DNA of 64,000 bases from Candidatus Hydrogenedens sp. (GCA_016125095.1 WGMK01000008.1:44394-108393); one strand, 5' to 3'; counted from the first letter of the stretch, positions 26,589 through 36,244 are shown. The notes: generated by a model not told the origin, from the sequence alone. Made by a program: numbers and translations.

Positions 26589-28097
26589 TCAGCCTTTGCT
26601 CCCCGTTTTCGACTTCATCCCATCCAGCATCTCGACCAACCCATCCATATCCGCCCAGAACCCCTTCCCCTCCTTCTCGAACTGCTTCCACTTTTCCTTG
26701 AGACTCTCCGCCTTCCCGCCGCCGGCTTCCTCCCGCACGGTCTTCACATAGCGCGCGATGGAGAGGTTGCCGTCGTTGGCGAGCACTTCCTCCGCGGGGA
26801 CTACCGCCGCACGGCCGGGTTTATTCGTGAAGTCGTGGTAGTCCGCGAGGATGCCCTGCTGGTGGTCTTCTCGAAGGAAACTCTGGGCGCGTTCGCGGGC
26901 GACAGCGTCAACGGCGTTGATGAGAAGGATCTGGCCCTGACGTTTCTTGGGCTTCTTCGCGCGGCAGACGACGACGCAGGCTTCCATGGGGGAGTTGTAG
27001 AAGAGGCCGGGACCGAGGCCAAGCACACACTCGACCATGTCAGACGCGATCAGCTTTCTCCGCATCTCGGCTTCTTCGTTGCGGAAGAGCACGCCGTGGG
27101 GAAAAAGAATGGCGCAGCGGCCGGTCTTGGGGTCCATGCTGCGGAGGATGTGCTGGAAGAAGGCGTAGTCGGCGCGGCCCTGGGGCGGGGTGCCGAGGGA
27201 ATTGCGGCCCCAGGCGTCGGTGGCCCAGGCGTCGCGGTTCCATTTTTTGATGGAGTAGGGCGGATTGGCGAGGACGACGTCGAAGGTCTTGAGCCGGTCG
27301 CCCGCGCCGAAGGCGGGATCGGCGAGGGTGCTGCCGGTGCGGATGTCGAAATCGAGGACGCCATGAAGCACGAGGTTCATGCGGGCGATGGCGGCGGTGA
27401 TGCCGATGAGTTCCTGGCCGTAGAGGCCCATGGTGCGCGTGTCGCCGCCGCGGCGCTTGGCCTCGGCGATGCAGGAGATGAGCATGCCGCCGGTGCCGCA
27501 GGTGGGGTCGTAGATGGATTCGCCGGGCTTGGGCTCCAGCATCTGCGCCATGAGGTGGACGAGCGTGCGGTTGGTGTAGAACTCCTGCGCCGTGTGGCCG
27601 CTGTCGTCGGCGAATTGTTTGATGAGGTATTCGTAGCCGTTGCCGAGCTGGTCTTCGGGCACGTGCGCGAGGCTGAGTATGTGCCGGGAGAAGTGCTCGA
27701 TGAGGTTCTTGAGCGTGGCGTCGGGCAGCTGCGCCTTGTCCGTCCAGGCGGCATTGCCGAAGACGCCCTGCAGGCGCTCGGGGTTGGCGGCCATGATGGC
27801 CTGAAAGGCCGTGACCAGCGCCCGGCCAACATCTTTCGACGCCTCGCGGACGTGCTTCCAGTGCGCGCCCTCGGGAATCACGAAGCGGTCGTTCGCCGTC
27901 GCCGTGGCATAGCCTGCGTCCTCCGTCTCCGCGAAGGCCACGTCGTAGTCCTCGTCCCACACATCCGACAACCGCTTGAAGAACAACAGCGGAAAGATGT
28001 ACTGCTTGTAATCCGAGGCATCGATCAGCCCCCGAAGCAACGTCGCCGCACCCCAGAGGTAGGATTCAAGCTCGCGTTGGGAGAGTTGGTCAGGCAT
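26589..28097 (-). CDS. hsdM: Type I DNA N6-adenine methyltransferase, second copy
   Basis: A 502-residue M subunit. The N-terminal helical HsdM_N domain includes YIFPLLFFKRLSDVWDED. The SAM-binding motif is YDPTCGTGGMLIS and the catalytic motif IV is VVLANPPYSIKKW. It methylates adenine within the sequence chosen by HsdS. The start overlaps the end of the DUF262 gene by eight bases. It differs clearly from the copy at 29931 (for example NPPY against NPPF), so this is not a recent duplication. It lies nearer to hsdS and hsdR and is the more likely partner of those subunits. Confidence 0.93.
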   Translation of the reverse strand: MPDQLSQRELESYLWGAATLLRGLIDASDYKQYIFPLLFFKRLSDVWDEDYDVAFAETEDAGYATATANDRFVIPEGAHWKHVREASKDVGRALVTAFQAIMAANPERLQGVFGNAAWTDKAQLPDATLKNLIEHFSRHILSLAHVPEDQLGNGYEYLIKQFADDSGHTAQEFYTNRTLVHLMAQMLEPKPGESIYDPTCGTGGMLISCIAEAKRRGGDTRTMGLYGQELIGITAAIARMNLVLHGVLDFDIRTGSTLADPAFGAGDRLKTFDVVLANPPYSIKKWNRDAWATDAWGRNSLGTPPQGRADYAFFQHILRSMDPKTGRCAILFPHGVLFRNEEAEMRRKLIASDMVECVLGLGPGLFYNSPMEACVVVCRAKKPKKRQGQILLINAVDAVARERAQSFLREDHQQGILADYHDFTNKPGRAAVVPAEEVLANDGNLSIARYVKTVREEAGGGKAESLKEKWKQFEKEGKGFWADMDGLVEMLDGMKSKTGSKG

Positions 28098-29934
28098 CGT
28101 TCGCGTCCAATTCGGTGCCATCCTCATCGAGCATCAGACGCGGCCCCGGCATATCCCACACGAAGACGGCCAAGCGTGCCAGCATAGTTTGACGCCGCTC
28201 GATGGCCTGCGAGTTCCACTCCGCAAAGGGAATCAGGTGTTCCACCGCCCGGTTCAACTGCGTATTCACCCCTACCTGTGGTTTTTCCGCCAGCGACTTC
28301 GTGAGCAAATACGATGACTGCTTGTAGCCGGGGAGCTTTTTGGCGTAGACATCGTTGGATACCGAAGTGTTGATGGTCTTCTCCAGCAGCGTGAGATTCC
28401 CCATGCGCTCGACGTACTCGTCGTATTGGTCCTTCTGGTCGAAGGCGTCTGCGACCGCCTTGCTTGGCGTCTGCGGGAGAATATGCTCCACCTCGACCGC
28501 CCCGGCGATGTATTGGTCCAGACTCGCGTGGGCCGGATTGCTCCAGGCCTGTTGCTCGATGTACTGCGTGAACTTCGCGAGGATGTACCGCATGCGGTAG
28601 TGCTGGATGCGCGTTTGCGTCAGACCGCCGAAAGCGAAGTCGAACCGCTCACGAAGTTTCGACAGGTCGGGAGTGAACTTCGCTTGGACAAAGGCTTCGA
28701 GCCCTGCAACGTCGTTGACCTGGCGCAAGTCTTGGGACCACTGCAAGAAATTTCGCTCGAGCGTATTCGCTTGCTGTTTCGTTATGATGTAGCAAAAGTA
28801 CAGATTCTCGATGGCCTGACACAGACGGTTGAAGGCTCTTGGCGGCAAGTGGCGTCCGGCAAGCAGGAGAATGAAGTGCTGGCGAGCAACGCCGCTCAGC
28901 AGCGTCAGGTTTTTCAGGTATGGATTCGCTGATCCGTCAACGTCCTTTGCTCCCAGAAAGTTTGACCAGGCTCTAGCGCATTCGATCAACGTTGTCACAA
29001 AATTCAGTGGCTGATCGTTCAGTTCCACCAGCTTGGTGTTCTTCGTGAACCAGTCGTAGATGCCGTCTTCACGCAGCGGCTTCTTGGTGTCCAGTTCATA
29101 GTGGGCCATGATGAAGTAGCGCAGGAAGCGCAGGGGCTTTTCACCACAGCCGTCAATCGTATCAATCAGCACCTTCCAGCGCTGTTTCAGCGTTGGATAC
29201 TCGTCAGACGTGGTCTTCATGAAGAGGAGATTCTTCAGCAGATCCATCGCGTTCAGGCCGACGCCCCGGTCGTTCACCGTTTCGAATACCTTGAGCGCAT
29301 TGGTCAGCGAGGGCGTGATAATCCGGATGAGCTTCACCCGCTTGGTAAAGGTGGCGTAGAAGAGCTTCAACTTCTGCGGGGAGGTGTCGTTGTTGACGCG
29401 GAGATACTCAACGATATCGCGATAGGCGGAGCGAATGCGGACGACAGATGTTGTCTTCTCGGTGACCGCGTCCAGATGTGCTGAATCTTCGACCACCTTT
29501 TTCAGAATGCCCTTGCTGTCGTCGTACTGAAGCACCAGGCGATGGCGATACACCTCTTCACCAACGTCATTGATGGAGGATGCTGCAATCTGTCCTTCAA
29601 GCGTGGCGCTTGGTTTTTCTTTCGCTTCCAAGAGTAGGTCCCGGATCGCGCAGAGAATCAGGAAGATGGACGTCATCCGCTGCTGACCGTCGATCAAACT
29701 CAGGGTCCCATCTTCGTCTCCACACACGACGATGCTGCCCAGGAAGTACTCCGGCCCTTTGACGATATGGCCTTCCTCGTCAAAGAACTCATCCTGAATA
29801 TCCTGGAGCAGCTTTTCCACTTGCTCCCGTTCCCACACATATTCGCGTTGGAAATCCGGCACCGTGTAAAAGTCCTTGAAAAGATCCTCGATGGACAGAT
29901 CTTTGGACTCAATCTTGAAGCTCTCTTGGCTCAT
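28090..29934 (-). CDS. DUF262-DUF1524 protein (GmrSD/SspE-like)
   Basis: A 614-residue protein. The N-terminal DUF262 domain shows VPDFQREYVWE (about 25-35) and the nucleotide-binding IDGQQRMTSI (about 81-90). The C-terminal DUF1524 domain carries HILPQTPSK and MGNLTLLEKTIN, an HNH-type nuclease signature. Proteins of this build include GmrSD (cuts glucosylated hydroxymethylcytosine DNA), SspE and BrxU, which use NTP hydrolysis to attack modified or unmodified phage DNA. I chose the ATG overlapping the previous stop (ATGA); another ATG lies nine bases upstream. It is sandwiched between two hsdM genes with overlaps on both sides, which indicates one transcript. Confidence 0.9.
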   Translation of the reverse strand: MSQESFKIESKDLSIEDLFKDFYTVPDFQREYVWEREQVEKLLQDIQDEFFDEEGHIVKGPEYFLGSIVVCGDEDGTLSLIDGQQRMTSIFLILCAIRDLLLEAKEKPSATLEGQIAASSINDVGEEVYRHRLVLQYDDSKGILKKVVEDSAHLDAVTEKTTSVVRIRSAYRDIVEYLRVNNDTSPQKLKLFYATFTKRVKLIRIITPSLTNALKVFETVNDRGVGLNAMDLLKNLLFMKTTSDEYPTLKQRWKVLIDTIDGCGEKPLRFLRYFIMAHYELDTKKPLREDGIYDWFTKNTKLVELNDQPLNFVTTLIECARAWSNFLGAKDVDGSANPYLKNLTLLSGVARQHFILLLAGRHLPPRAFNRLCQAIENLYFCYIITKQQANTLERNFLQWSQDLRQVNDVAGLEAFVQAKFTPDLSKLRERFDFAFGGLTQTRIQHYRMRYILAKFTQYIEQQAWSNPAHASLDQYIAGAVEVEHILPQTPSKAVADAFDQKDQYDEYVERMGNLTLLEKTINTSVSNDVYAKKLPGYKQSSYLLTKSLAEKPQVGVNTQLNRAVEHLIPFAEWNSQAIERRQTMLARLAVFVWDMPGPRLMLDEDGTELDANDA

Positions 29935-31430
29935 TCCAGCCATCCGCCTTTCTTCAGTACTTGACCCAAGTGCTCTTCCGCCGTGCGTGCCTTGCTCAGC
30001 GCTTTCTTGAACGCTGCCACCGCTTCGTGTAGCGGTGGGATGTCTTCGCCAATGGGCGGCAGGACGTAGCGCGAGATGTTGAGGGTGTAGCCCTCTTCCT
30101 TGATTTCGTCCAGCGACACGACCTTCGCGCGATCTTCGACGTCTTTGAAATCCCGGAACCAGTGGGCAATTTGCTGGCCGTGTTCCGGGTCGAGGAAGTT
30201 CTGTGCGCGGCCTTTGCGAAACAGACTCGATGCGTCAATGATGAGGACCTTCTTCTTCCGTGCAGCCGCTTTGGTGCGGCGAATCACCACGATGCACCCT
30301 GCGAGCCCGGTGCCATAAAACAGGTTGGGCGCCAAGCCGATGACGGCTTCGATAAGGTCTTTCTTGAGCAGCGCTGTCCGGATGGTGCCTTCGGCGGACT
30401 TCCGAAACAACGCACCCTGGGGCAGGACGACGGCCATGCGGCTGTTGCCGGTAGTTGCCATGGACGCGATCATGTGCTGGACGAAGGCAAAGTCGCCGTA
30501 GCCCGCAGGCGGTAGGCCATACTGCGCGCGACCCCACGGGTCATTCTCCCAAAGCTCGCGGCCCCATTCCTTGAGGGAGAAGGGCGGATTGGCGATGACG
30601 CAGTCGAAGGTCGCGAGGCCCCCCGCACCGTCGGTGAAGGCCGGGTTGCGGAGGGTGTCTTCGCGGGCGATCTGGAAGTCTTCGATGCCGTGGAGGACGA
30701 GATTCATGCGCGCGACGGACGAGGTGGTCAGGTTCTTCTCCTGGCCGTAGATCTTGCCGTAGAACGTGCGTGCGTCACCGCCTTGCTCCTTCACATGCTC
30801 GATGGCGGCGAGCAGCATGCCGCCCGTGCCGCAAGCCGGGTCGTAGATGGTTTCGCCTTCTTTCGGATCGAGCATCTCCACCATCATGCGCACCACGCTG
30901 CGAGGTGTGTAGAACTCGCCCGCCTTGTTGCGCCGGTTGACGTCGGCGAACTTGCCCACCAGGTACTCGTAGGCGTCGCCGAGGACATCGGTACTAACCT
31001 CGTCGTTCCCCAACGAGATGCCCGACAGCCCCTCAATGAGATCCTTCAGGATTTCGTCGGAGAGCAGGTCCTTGTTGCTCCAGTCGACCGCGCCGAAGAC
31101 ACGATAGAGCGTGTCTGGATTGGCGCGCTCGATTTCCTGTGTCGCATTCTTGAGGGCGGTGCCGATGTTCGCCGGGGCCTCGCGCACGTCGCGCCAGTGG
31201 CAACCTTCGGGCACCTGGAACCGGTGAATCTCCGGAAAGTCCACCGGGTCGACATCGCCGAATTCCTCGGCCGCCGTCGCCCTTTCCTCGTCCCACACAT
31301 CGCAAATGCGCTTGAAAAAAAGCAGTGGAAGGATGTAACCCTTCCAATCCGTGCGGTCAACGGCAGATCCCCGCAGGACGTTGGCACAGTCCCAGAGGCG
31401 GGACTTCAACTGCTGGCCATTTTCAGGCAT
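29931..31430 (-). CDS. hsdM: Type I DNA N6-adenine methyltransferase, first copy
   Basis: A 499-residue M subunit and the first gene of the operon. HsdM_N motifs (YILPLLFFKRICDVWDEE), the SAM motif YDPACGTGGMLLA and catalytic NPPFSLKEWG are all intact. The chosen ATG (MPENGQQLKSRLWD) matches the usual start of the family; a frame extension to 31487 lacks conserved residues. Having two different M genes beside a single S gene is unusual. This copy might work with a specificity subunit elsewhere, or form a mixed complex. Confidence 0.93.
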   Translation of the reverse strand: MPENGQQLKSRLWDCANVLRGSAVDRTDWKGYILPLLFFKRICDVWDEERATAAEEFGDVDPVDFPEIHRFQVPEGCHWRDVREAPANIGTALKNATQEIERANPDTLYRVFGAVDWSNKDLLSDEILKDLIEGLSGISLGNDEVSTDVLGDAYEYLVGKFADVNRRNKAGEFYTPRSVVRMMVEMLDPKEGETIYDPACGTGGMLLAAIEHVKEQGGDARTFYGKIYGQEKNLTTSSVARMNLVLHGIEDFQIAREDTLRNPAFTDGAGGLATFDCVIANPPFSLKEWGRELWENDPWGRAQYGLPPAGYGDFAFVQHMIASMATTGNSRMAVVLPQGALFRKSAEGTIRTALLKKDLIEAVIGLAPNLFYGTGLAGCIVVIRRTKAAARKKKVLIIDASSLFRKGRAQNFLDPEHGQQIAHWFRDFKDVEDRAKVVSLDEIKEEGYTLNISRYVLPPIGEDIPPLHEAVAAFKKALSKARTAEEHLGQVLKKGGWLE

Positions 31431-31629
31431 GTTCTGATACGTGCTCCCGGGTAGTGCACCATCGTTCCGAAGCACGGGGGGCCACACAAAATTCGTCGAT
31501 GGTTACGTTTCTTACTCAGACTCCATGACTTTAGTACAACGAGACGCAATCTTCCAAGCTGGAACGAGCATTAGTATTGATACCATTGGCAGTCGCGCGC
31601 CACGACAAGAGTTGTCGGCGGGTGCACCC

Positions 31630-31645
31630 GCGCGAATCGCGCGAA
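31630..31645 (+). repeat. 16-bp near-palindromic repeat, left copy
   Basis: GCGCGAATCGCGCGAA occurs here and at 36245-36260; a shorter form (12 bp) is at 43021-43032. The two full copies bracket the acidic-protein, polymerase-remnant and nuclease-helicase segment. Confidence 0.5.
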
Positions 31646-31654
31646 TTCCGGTGC

Positions 31655-32311
31655 CTACTCGTTCTCTTCATCCGTCAACTCGTCCTGATAGTCCTTCCAC
31701 GCTTCCCGCAGCTTCTCCAGCATGAGTTCAGCGAACGCCCCGGCCATCTCGGCGGCATACTCTTGTTTCTCCTCTTCGTCAAGGTCGGCTTCCAAGTCCT
31801 CAACGTCCATCAGGAACGAGTCCTCGTCGAACACATCCCGGGATACGCGATCGAAATCTTCCGGGCCCTGAACAACCCAGGAGCCGCAAGTACAAGTTTC
31901 CCTGCAAGTCGTCCGGCCAGCATCGTCTACCGAGAATTCGAAGCTCATATCGTTCGCGATGACACTGGCTCTTGTATCAGTGTCCACTTCGAGCTTTCGC
32001 GGCGACACCGTTCCCAAAGCGGAGATGCACTTCTCCTTCGGGTCAAACGCATAGCGTTCACGGCTGGTGACGTAAGATGTCATGCCCGCCCCTTTGATGT
32101 TCTCTGAACCGAAGGCGGATTTGTGCCTCTCCATCTCGAATACAACACACCCGGGATGTTCGTCGGAACGAATTTGAATTGCTCTGCGACGAATCTTCTC
32201 GCCCGTCAAGCCGTGCAAGTCGCCCGCGCCATCGCTACCTTCACTGTCAAGAAAGTCCGCAACGTCCGCCAGCGTGAAGTCATACGAGTCAGAATCATTG
32301 GCGTTCGACAC
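31655..32311 (-). CDS. Unknown acidic protein
   Basis: A 218-residue protein starting at GTG 32309-32311, chosen because AGAGGAGA lies about seven bases upstream. It contains SYDFTLADVADFLDSEG, a small Cys cluster (CRETCTCGSW) and a very acidic C-terminal helix (DVEDLEADLDEEEKQEYAAE). I do not recognise it. It might be an accessory or DNA-mimic-like acidic protein beside the defence genes, but only the acidity supports this idea. It is separated from the hsdM operon by about 220 bp and reads in the same direction. Confidence 0.6.
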   Translation of the reverse strand: MSNANDSDSYDFTLADVADFLDSEGSDGAGDLHGLTGEKIRRRAIQIRSDEHPGCVVFEMERHKSAFGSENIKGAGMTSYVTSRERYAFDPKEKCISALGTVSPRKLEVDTDTRASVIANDMSFEFSVDDAGRTTCRETCTCGSWVVQGPEDFDRVSRDVFDEDSFLMDVEDLEADLDEEEKQEYAAEMAGAFAELMLEKLREAWKDYQDELTDEENE

Positions 32312-32427
32312 TAAAGTCTCTCCTCTATATACAGTCGTGACGGATGACATGCTAATGATGCCGCTTCGGACCATCATAAACAAATCGACCCCGTGGCCAA
32401 GGTTACCCCCGGCCCCACCGATGCAAC

Positions 32428-32720
32428 CTACTTCGCGTCTGCCCAGTTATCTACGGCGTGGACCTCGACCAGCCCGGTAGTGGACGCGTCGGGGAAGTAG
32501 CGCCGGAACGCGTCGGCGATGGCGGGCTTCACGGCCCGGGACAGCGCGGTGACGATGTCTTCGTCCTCCGGCACCTCCAGCACCACCTCGTCGTGAACGA
32601 AGAGAACCAGGTGTGCACCGTGCTTCCGCAGCACCGGTTCGAGTGCGGCGAGAGTGCACGCATCATGATCTCGGCCTCCGTGCCCTGCACCTCGAAGGCA
32701 ATCGAGTGCCGCCGCAAGAT
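32428..32720 (-). pseudogene. Remnant of a second family A DNA polymerase C-terminus
   Basis: The sequence closely parallels the last about 100 residues of the polymerase at 36311-39091: motif C LVLFVHDEVVLEVP and the end GLVEVHAVDNWADAK are both present. A frameshift lies near 32655, because IAFEVQGTEAEIMMRAL continues in another frame from LEPVLRKHG. Nothing of the finger or palm motifs A and B remains upstream. DNA similarity to 36311-36600 is high but clearly diverged, so this is a relic of a related element and not a fresh duplicate. Confidence 0.85.
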
Positions 32721-32771
32721 GCGCGTGAAATCGTCGCCGCAAGCGATGCGAACCCATAGGGAAACTGCGCT

Positions 32772-35700
32772 TCAAAGCTGATCCGGGCTTGCGAGTTCAA
32801 GATATCGACAAAACGCATTGGCAAGCTGCATCTGTCTAGGGGTCTTGCACTCCGCTTCGAACACATCTGGCGAAGCAATGAGAATGGCGATGCACTGGGC
32901 TCGTGATATCGCGACATTGAAACGATTGCCACTGTATAGAAACTCCATGCCGCGCGGCGCGTCGGCGTGACTTGACGTCGCCATTGAATAGATGGCGATG
33001 GGTGCTTCCTGCCCTTGGAACTTATCTACGGTTCCGACGCGGGCTTGCGGCAGTCGTTGTTGTATTTCAAAAACTTGCGCGTTGTAGGGCGTGATAATAA
33101 GGATATCGTCGAGGGTAAGTTCCTGTTCGTCACCGGCACGGTCAATCCAGGTTGCGGTGCTTGCGAGGATATCGTTGACAAGTTGAGCCGTAGCATCTGC
33201 CTCCTCGATTGAGAAGCTCTTGTTGCCAGTGTGGGGTACTGGCAGGTGACGAATACCGCTGCCGCCTACCCGGCCTTCGGAGACGATCCTTTGATGTGCG
33301 CAATCCGCCTTCGAGAGTAGCTTCTCGTCGTAGAAGAGCTCTGAAATAAAGGCACAGATTTCAGGGTGGAGACGCCAAGTTTGCTCCAGAAACAGACCCC
33401 GCTCATCGCCGATGGTGTGTTCATCGCCAAGGATATGCTGGAGAGAGGACGCATCCGTTCCATCGGGGTGAGACCCCTTGCTTGGCTGGTCAAGTTGCTG
33501 CGGATCGCCAAGCAGGATCACCGTATCCGCGGCCTGTGACACGGCCACGACATTGGCGAGTGACATTTGCGCCGCTTCGTCGACGACAAGAACATCGAGG
33601 GTTTCATGCGCGTCCTCGCGTGCCCACAGAAAGCTTGTTCCTCCTGCAACTTGGCAGCGGCCGGTGCGTAGGGCTCTGAAGACGTCATCGTTGCTCCCCG
33701 CAAAGACTAGGCGTTCCTGATCTGACTCGCGCTCGCCTGGCTTCTGAATGCAGATGAGGTTGGTGTCCATCTCATGGGAAGCCTTGACAACTTCGTCCAA
33801 CAGATTTCGTATGACCTTGTGCGAGTTAGCCGTGATGCCGACCTTGAGTCCGCGCGCGACAAGTCGGCAAATCATCCGCGCACCGGTGTAGGTCTTTCCG
33901 GTTCCGGGCGGCCCTTGGATCGGTAGGATGCCACCATCAAGCGTATCAGCGATGCGAAGAGCCGCATCCAACGTGTCCTCGTTCTCCTTGCGTATCGGTT
34001 CGTCACCGATTCGTGGAGACTCACGAAGAAGGAGGCTGCGGGCAGCAAGGAAGGAACCATCGCCTTTGATGCCGTGATCGGTGACGTACTCTGCAATCCG
34101 AAAAATCGCGTTCGCCTGTTCTTTGCTGCTGTAGGTCTCAAAGGCGTAGACGGCATTCGGGTGAACGCTCGCGGTTTTGCCCGTCTTCTTGATGTCGACG
34201 GTGCGCTCATCGGCATTGATTGCAACCACTTGGCCGAATTTTTCGCCACCCGCCGACATCAGGTTCTCTCCGCCTCGAATGTCGGTGTCCTGTTGCACGA
34301 ATCGGTAGCGATCGGTGGGTATGCCGCGTGCCGATTGGTCAACAGTTTTGACGAAGGTGAGGTATGACAGAGCTGCGCGCTCATCGCCCAGTTCTTCAGG
34401 CGTTAACTTAGCGAGCCGAAAATACTCCCACCAACCCGACTTCTCTTCGCGCCAATGCCATTCCAGCAGATACGCCAAGACCCAGCGGGCCTGCTGCTCT
34501 GGCGTCCGCTCTGCGATGTCTACCGGCACATCTGCCGTTAGCCGTTCGATGAGTGCCTGTATCGCCAGCTGGTGTTCGCTCGGCTCGTCTTGTTCCCGCT
34601 CCTCACCAGGAGCAGGGCGCGGTACCTCTGTCCCCTGATCGAGAAGGTCTTGTCGCCTAGCCTCCAGCCATTCCCACAAGCCGATCGTCGAGGCACAATC
34701 ATCTTCGTTGTATCCTTGGACCTTTGCGCGGTCCTCTGGGCTGATCGACTCTGGATCACCAAGTTCAAGCCCTGCATGAAGGCTGGCCAAGGCTAGATTA
34801 GCGTCACGCAATTCGGTCTGACGCTCAAACCGGTATAGCGGTTCCAGTTTCTTGATCGAGTAGCTCTCGACGCCCGCCCTCATGGCATTTCGAACGATGC
34901 CATACAAATCGACGAAGACTTGCCCGCGGAGCAGGTTATCGATCTCATTCTCGCGGCTGGCATAGCGCCCCATCAGACGCTTGAGGGCACTTGGCTCGTA
35001 GGGAGCGTAGTGGTAGATATGCAGGTCCGGGTAGTCCTTGCGGCGCGAGCTCACAAAGTCAACGAAGCGCTCAAAGATCGTCTTCTCCGCTTCGCGGTCA
35101 AAGGCCCAGTCTCCGGTGTAGGTCCAGTTTCCCTCGGCGTCACGGTACGTATAGCCGAAGAGATATTCGAGTCCATGCTCGCCGACAAATGCGTCGCTTT
35201 CTATGTCAAAGTATATGTCGCCGGGGGATGGCTCGGGTAGTAGCGTTAGGCCGGTCTCAGGTACGACCGGCAGGAGTTCATACCGGAGTTCATCTGCTTC
35301 GCGTGACTCAATCTGGATGCGGGCTTGCTCTCTTGCCCTCTCGTAGGAAAGCGGATTGCCGCGCTGAGGCTTCCAGGGCATGGGTACCGGCATGGAGGCG
35401 AGCGCGGTCGCCGTTGTAATCCCGTGCTCCTGAAGTTCGCTGGTCTGATTCTTGCTTATTCCGGCAACGAGGCAGAGATGGTCGTCCTCGCGTCGCCTGG
35501 CTTTGCAACGCTCGCGCCAGCGGCAGATGTCGCAATGTTCCTTCGGTTCCGGGTAGTGAGAAGGTGGTGCATCTTCTACGGTCGCAAGCTCTATCGCCGC
35601 CTTGGCTTTCCTGAAGTATGCAGAGTAATCCGCGTAGCGAAATTGCTGTGGCTCGAAATTCGACCAAGGAGCGACGATGCTGATGAACTCAGGAGCTATG

Positions 35701-36179
35701 CCCTGGGCCCTGTGCAGCAGGTCGGCGTAAAGACAAAGCTGAAGGACCGACCCCGCCTTGGTCTCCCTCGCAAGCTTGGTGTCGATGACCTCGTAGGACC
35801 AATCCCCAAGATCACTTGGCTTCTCGACGCGGCGAAGAATGTCTGCCCGGCCTGACCAGCGCTCGTGACGAAGCGCAGCTTGAATGATCACATCTGTACC
35901 AACCTCCATCGCTTCTCGCGTTTGCGCCACGGCATCATCTGTGATGTCCACGCCATCAACGGTAACGCTGGCAAGTCCTTGGTCCACCAGGTGCTGCACC
36001 AGTTCCCGTTCGTGGCGATACCCACGCTCGCGGAGAACCTCCAGAAGCGGGTCCCAGACTTTGGGTTTTTGGAGAGCGCCGGAGGCAACGTTCAGATCAA
36101 GCTCGGTCAGATGGGTGCAATTTAAATGGCCAACGAGATCGGAAGCGCTCAATCGGATGGTAGTATCAGTTTTTTTCAC
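32772..36179 (-). CDS. TM0106-type RecB nuclease / RNase H-like / SF1 helicase fusion
   Basis: A 1135-residue protein starting at GTG. The N-terminal RecB-like nuclease shows the D-x-K of VIDTKLA (Asp133, Lys135). It has four Cys that could hold an Fe-S cluster: Cys21, then Cys216, Cys219 and Cys225 in CDICRWRERC. The middle domain has DEDD-type exonuclease motifs IYFDIESDAF (Asp325, Glu327) and GYNEDDC. The C-terminal SF1 helicase has GPPGTGKT (756-763), VVDEAAQ, GDPQQL, EQTWRLHP and a late VDKFQGQE ... NRFNVAISRAQ. Domain order matches the TM0106 family, whose helicases resemble Dna2/UPF1. It could degrade or process foreign or stalled DNA. All catalytic motifs look intact. It is transcribed alone, between hairpin-separated units. 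Confidence 0.88.
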   Translation of the reverse strand: MKKTDTTIRLSASDLVGHLNCTHLTELDLNVASGALQKPKVWDPLLEVLRERGYRHERELVQHLVDQGLASVTVDGVDITDDAVAQTREAMEVGTDVIIQAALRHERWSGRADILRRVEKPSDLGDWSYEVIDTKLARETKAGSVLQLCLYADLLHRAQGIAPEFISIVAPWSNFEPQQFRYADYSAYFRKAKAAIELATVEDAPPSHYPEPKEHCDICRWRERCKARRREDDHLCLVAGISKNQTSELQEHGITTATALASMPVPMPWKPQRGNPLSYERAREQARIQIESREADELRYELLPVVPETGLTLLPEPSPGDIYFDIESDAFVGEHGLEYLFGYTYRDAEGNWTYTGDWAFDREAEKTIFERFVDFVSSRRKDYPDLHIYHYAPYEPSALKRLMGRYASRENEIDNLLRGQVFVDLYGIVRNAMRAGVESYSIKKLEPLYRFERQTELRDANLALASLHAGLELGDPESISPEDRAKVQGYNEDDCASTIGLWEWLEARRQDLLDQGTEVPRPAPGEEREQDEPSEHQLAIQALIERLTADVPVDIAERTPEQQARWVLAYLLEWHWREEKSGWWEYFRLAKLTPEELGDERAALSYLTFVKTVDQSARGIPTDRYRFVQQDTDIRGGENLMSAGGEKFGQVVAINADERTVDIKKTGKTASVHPNAVYAFETYSSKEQANAIFRIAEYVTDHGIKGDGSFLAARSLLLRESPRIGDEPIRKENEDTLDAALRIADTLDGGILPIQGPPGTGKTYTGARMICRLVARGLKVGITANSHKVIRNLLDEVVKASHEMDTNLICIQKPGERESDQERLVFAGSNDDVFRALRTGRCQVAGGTSFLWAREDAHETLDVLVVDEAAQMSLANVVAVSQAADTVILLGDPQQLDQPSKGSHPDGTDASSLQHILGDEHTIGDERGLFLEQTWRLHPEICAFISELFYDEKLLSKADCAHQRIVSEGRVGGSGIRHLPVPHTGNKSFSIEEADATAQLVNDILASTATWIDRAGDEQELTLDDILIITPYNAQVFEIQQRLPQARVGTVDKFQGQEAPIAIYSMATSSHADAPRGMEFLYSGNRFNVAISRAQCIAILIASPDVFEAECKTPRQMQLANAFCRYLELASPDQL

Positions 36180-36244
36180 TCACGAATGATAGCAATCGCC
36201 GTGACACAAATCTAATTAAGTTATGAGCCCTTGATGCACATCTT

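Noticed and set aside
26544..28187. A 547-residue open frame antisense to hsdM
   Set aside because: Val/Gly/Glu/Ala-rich shadow of a well-supported methyltransferase gene.
30690..31454. A 254-residue plus-strand frame opposite the first hsdM
   Set aside because: His/Val/Arg-rich antisense shadow with no domain.
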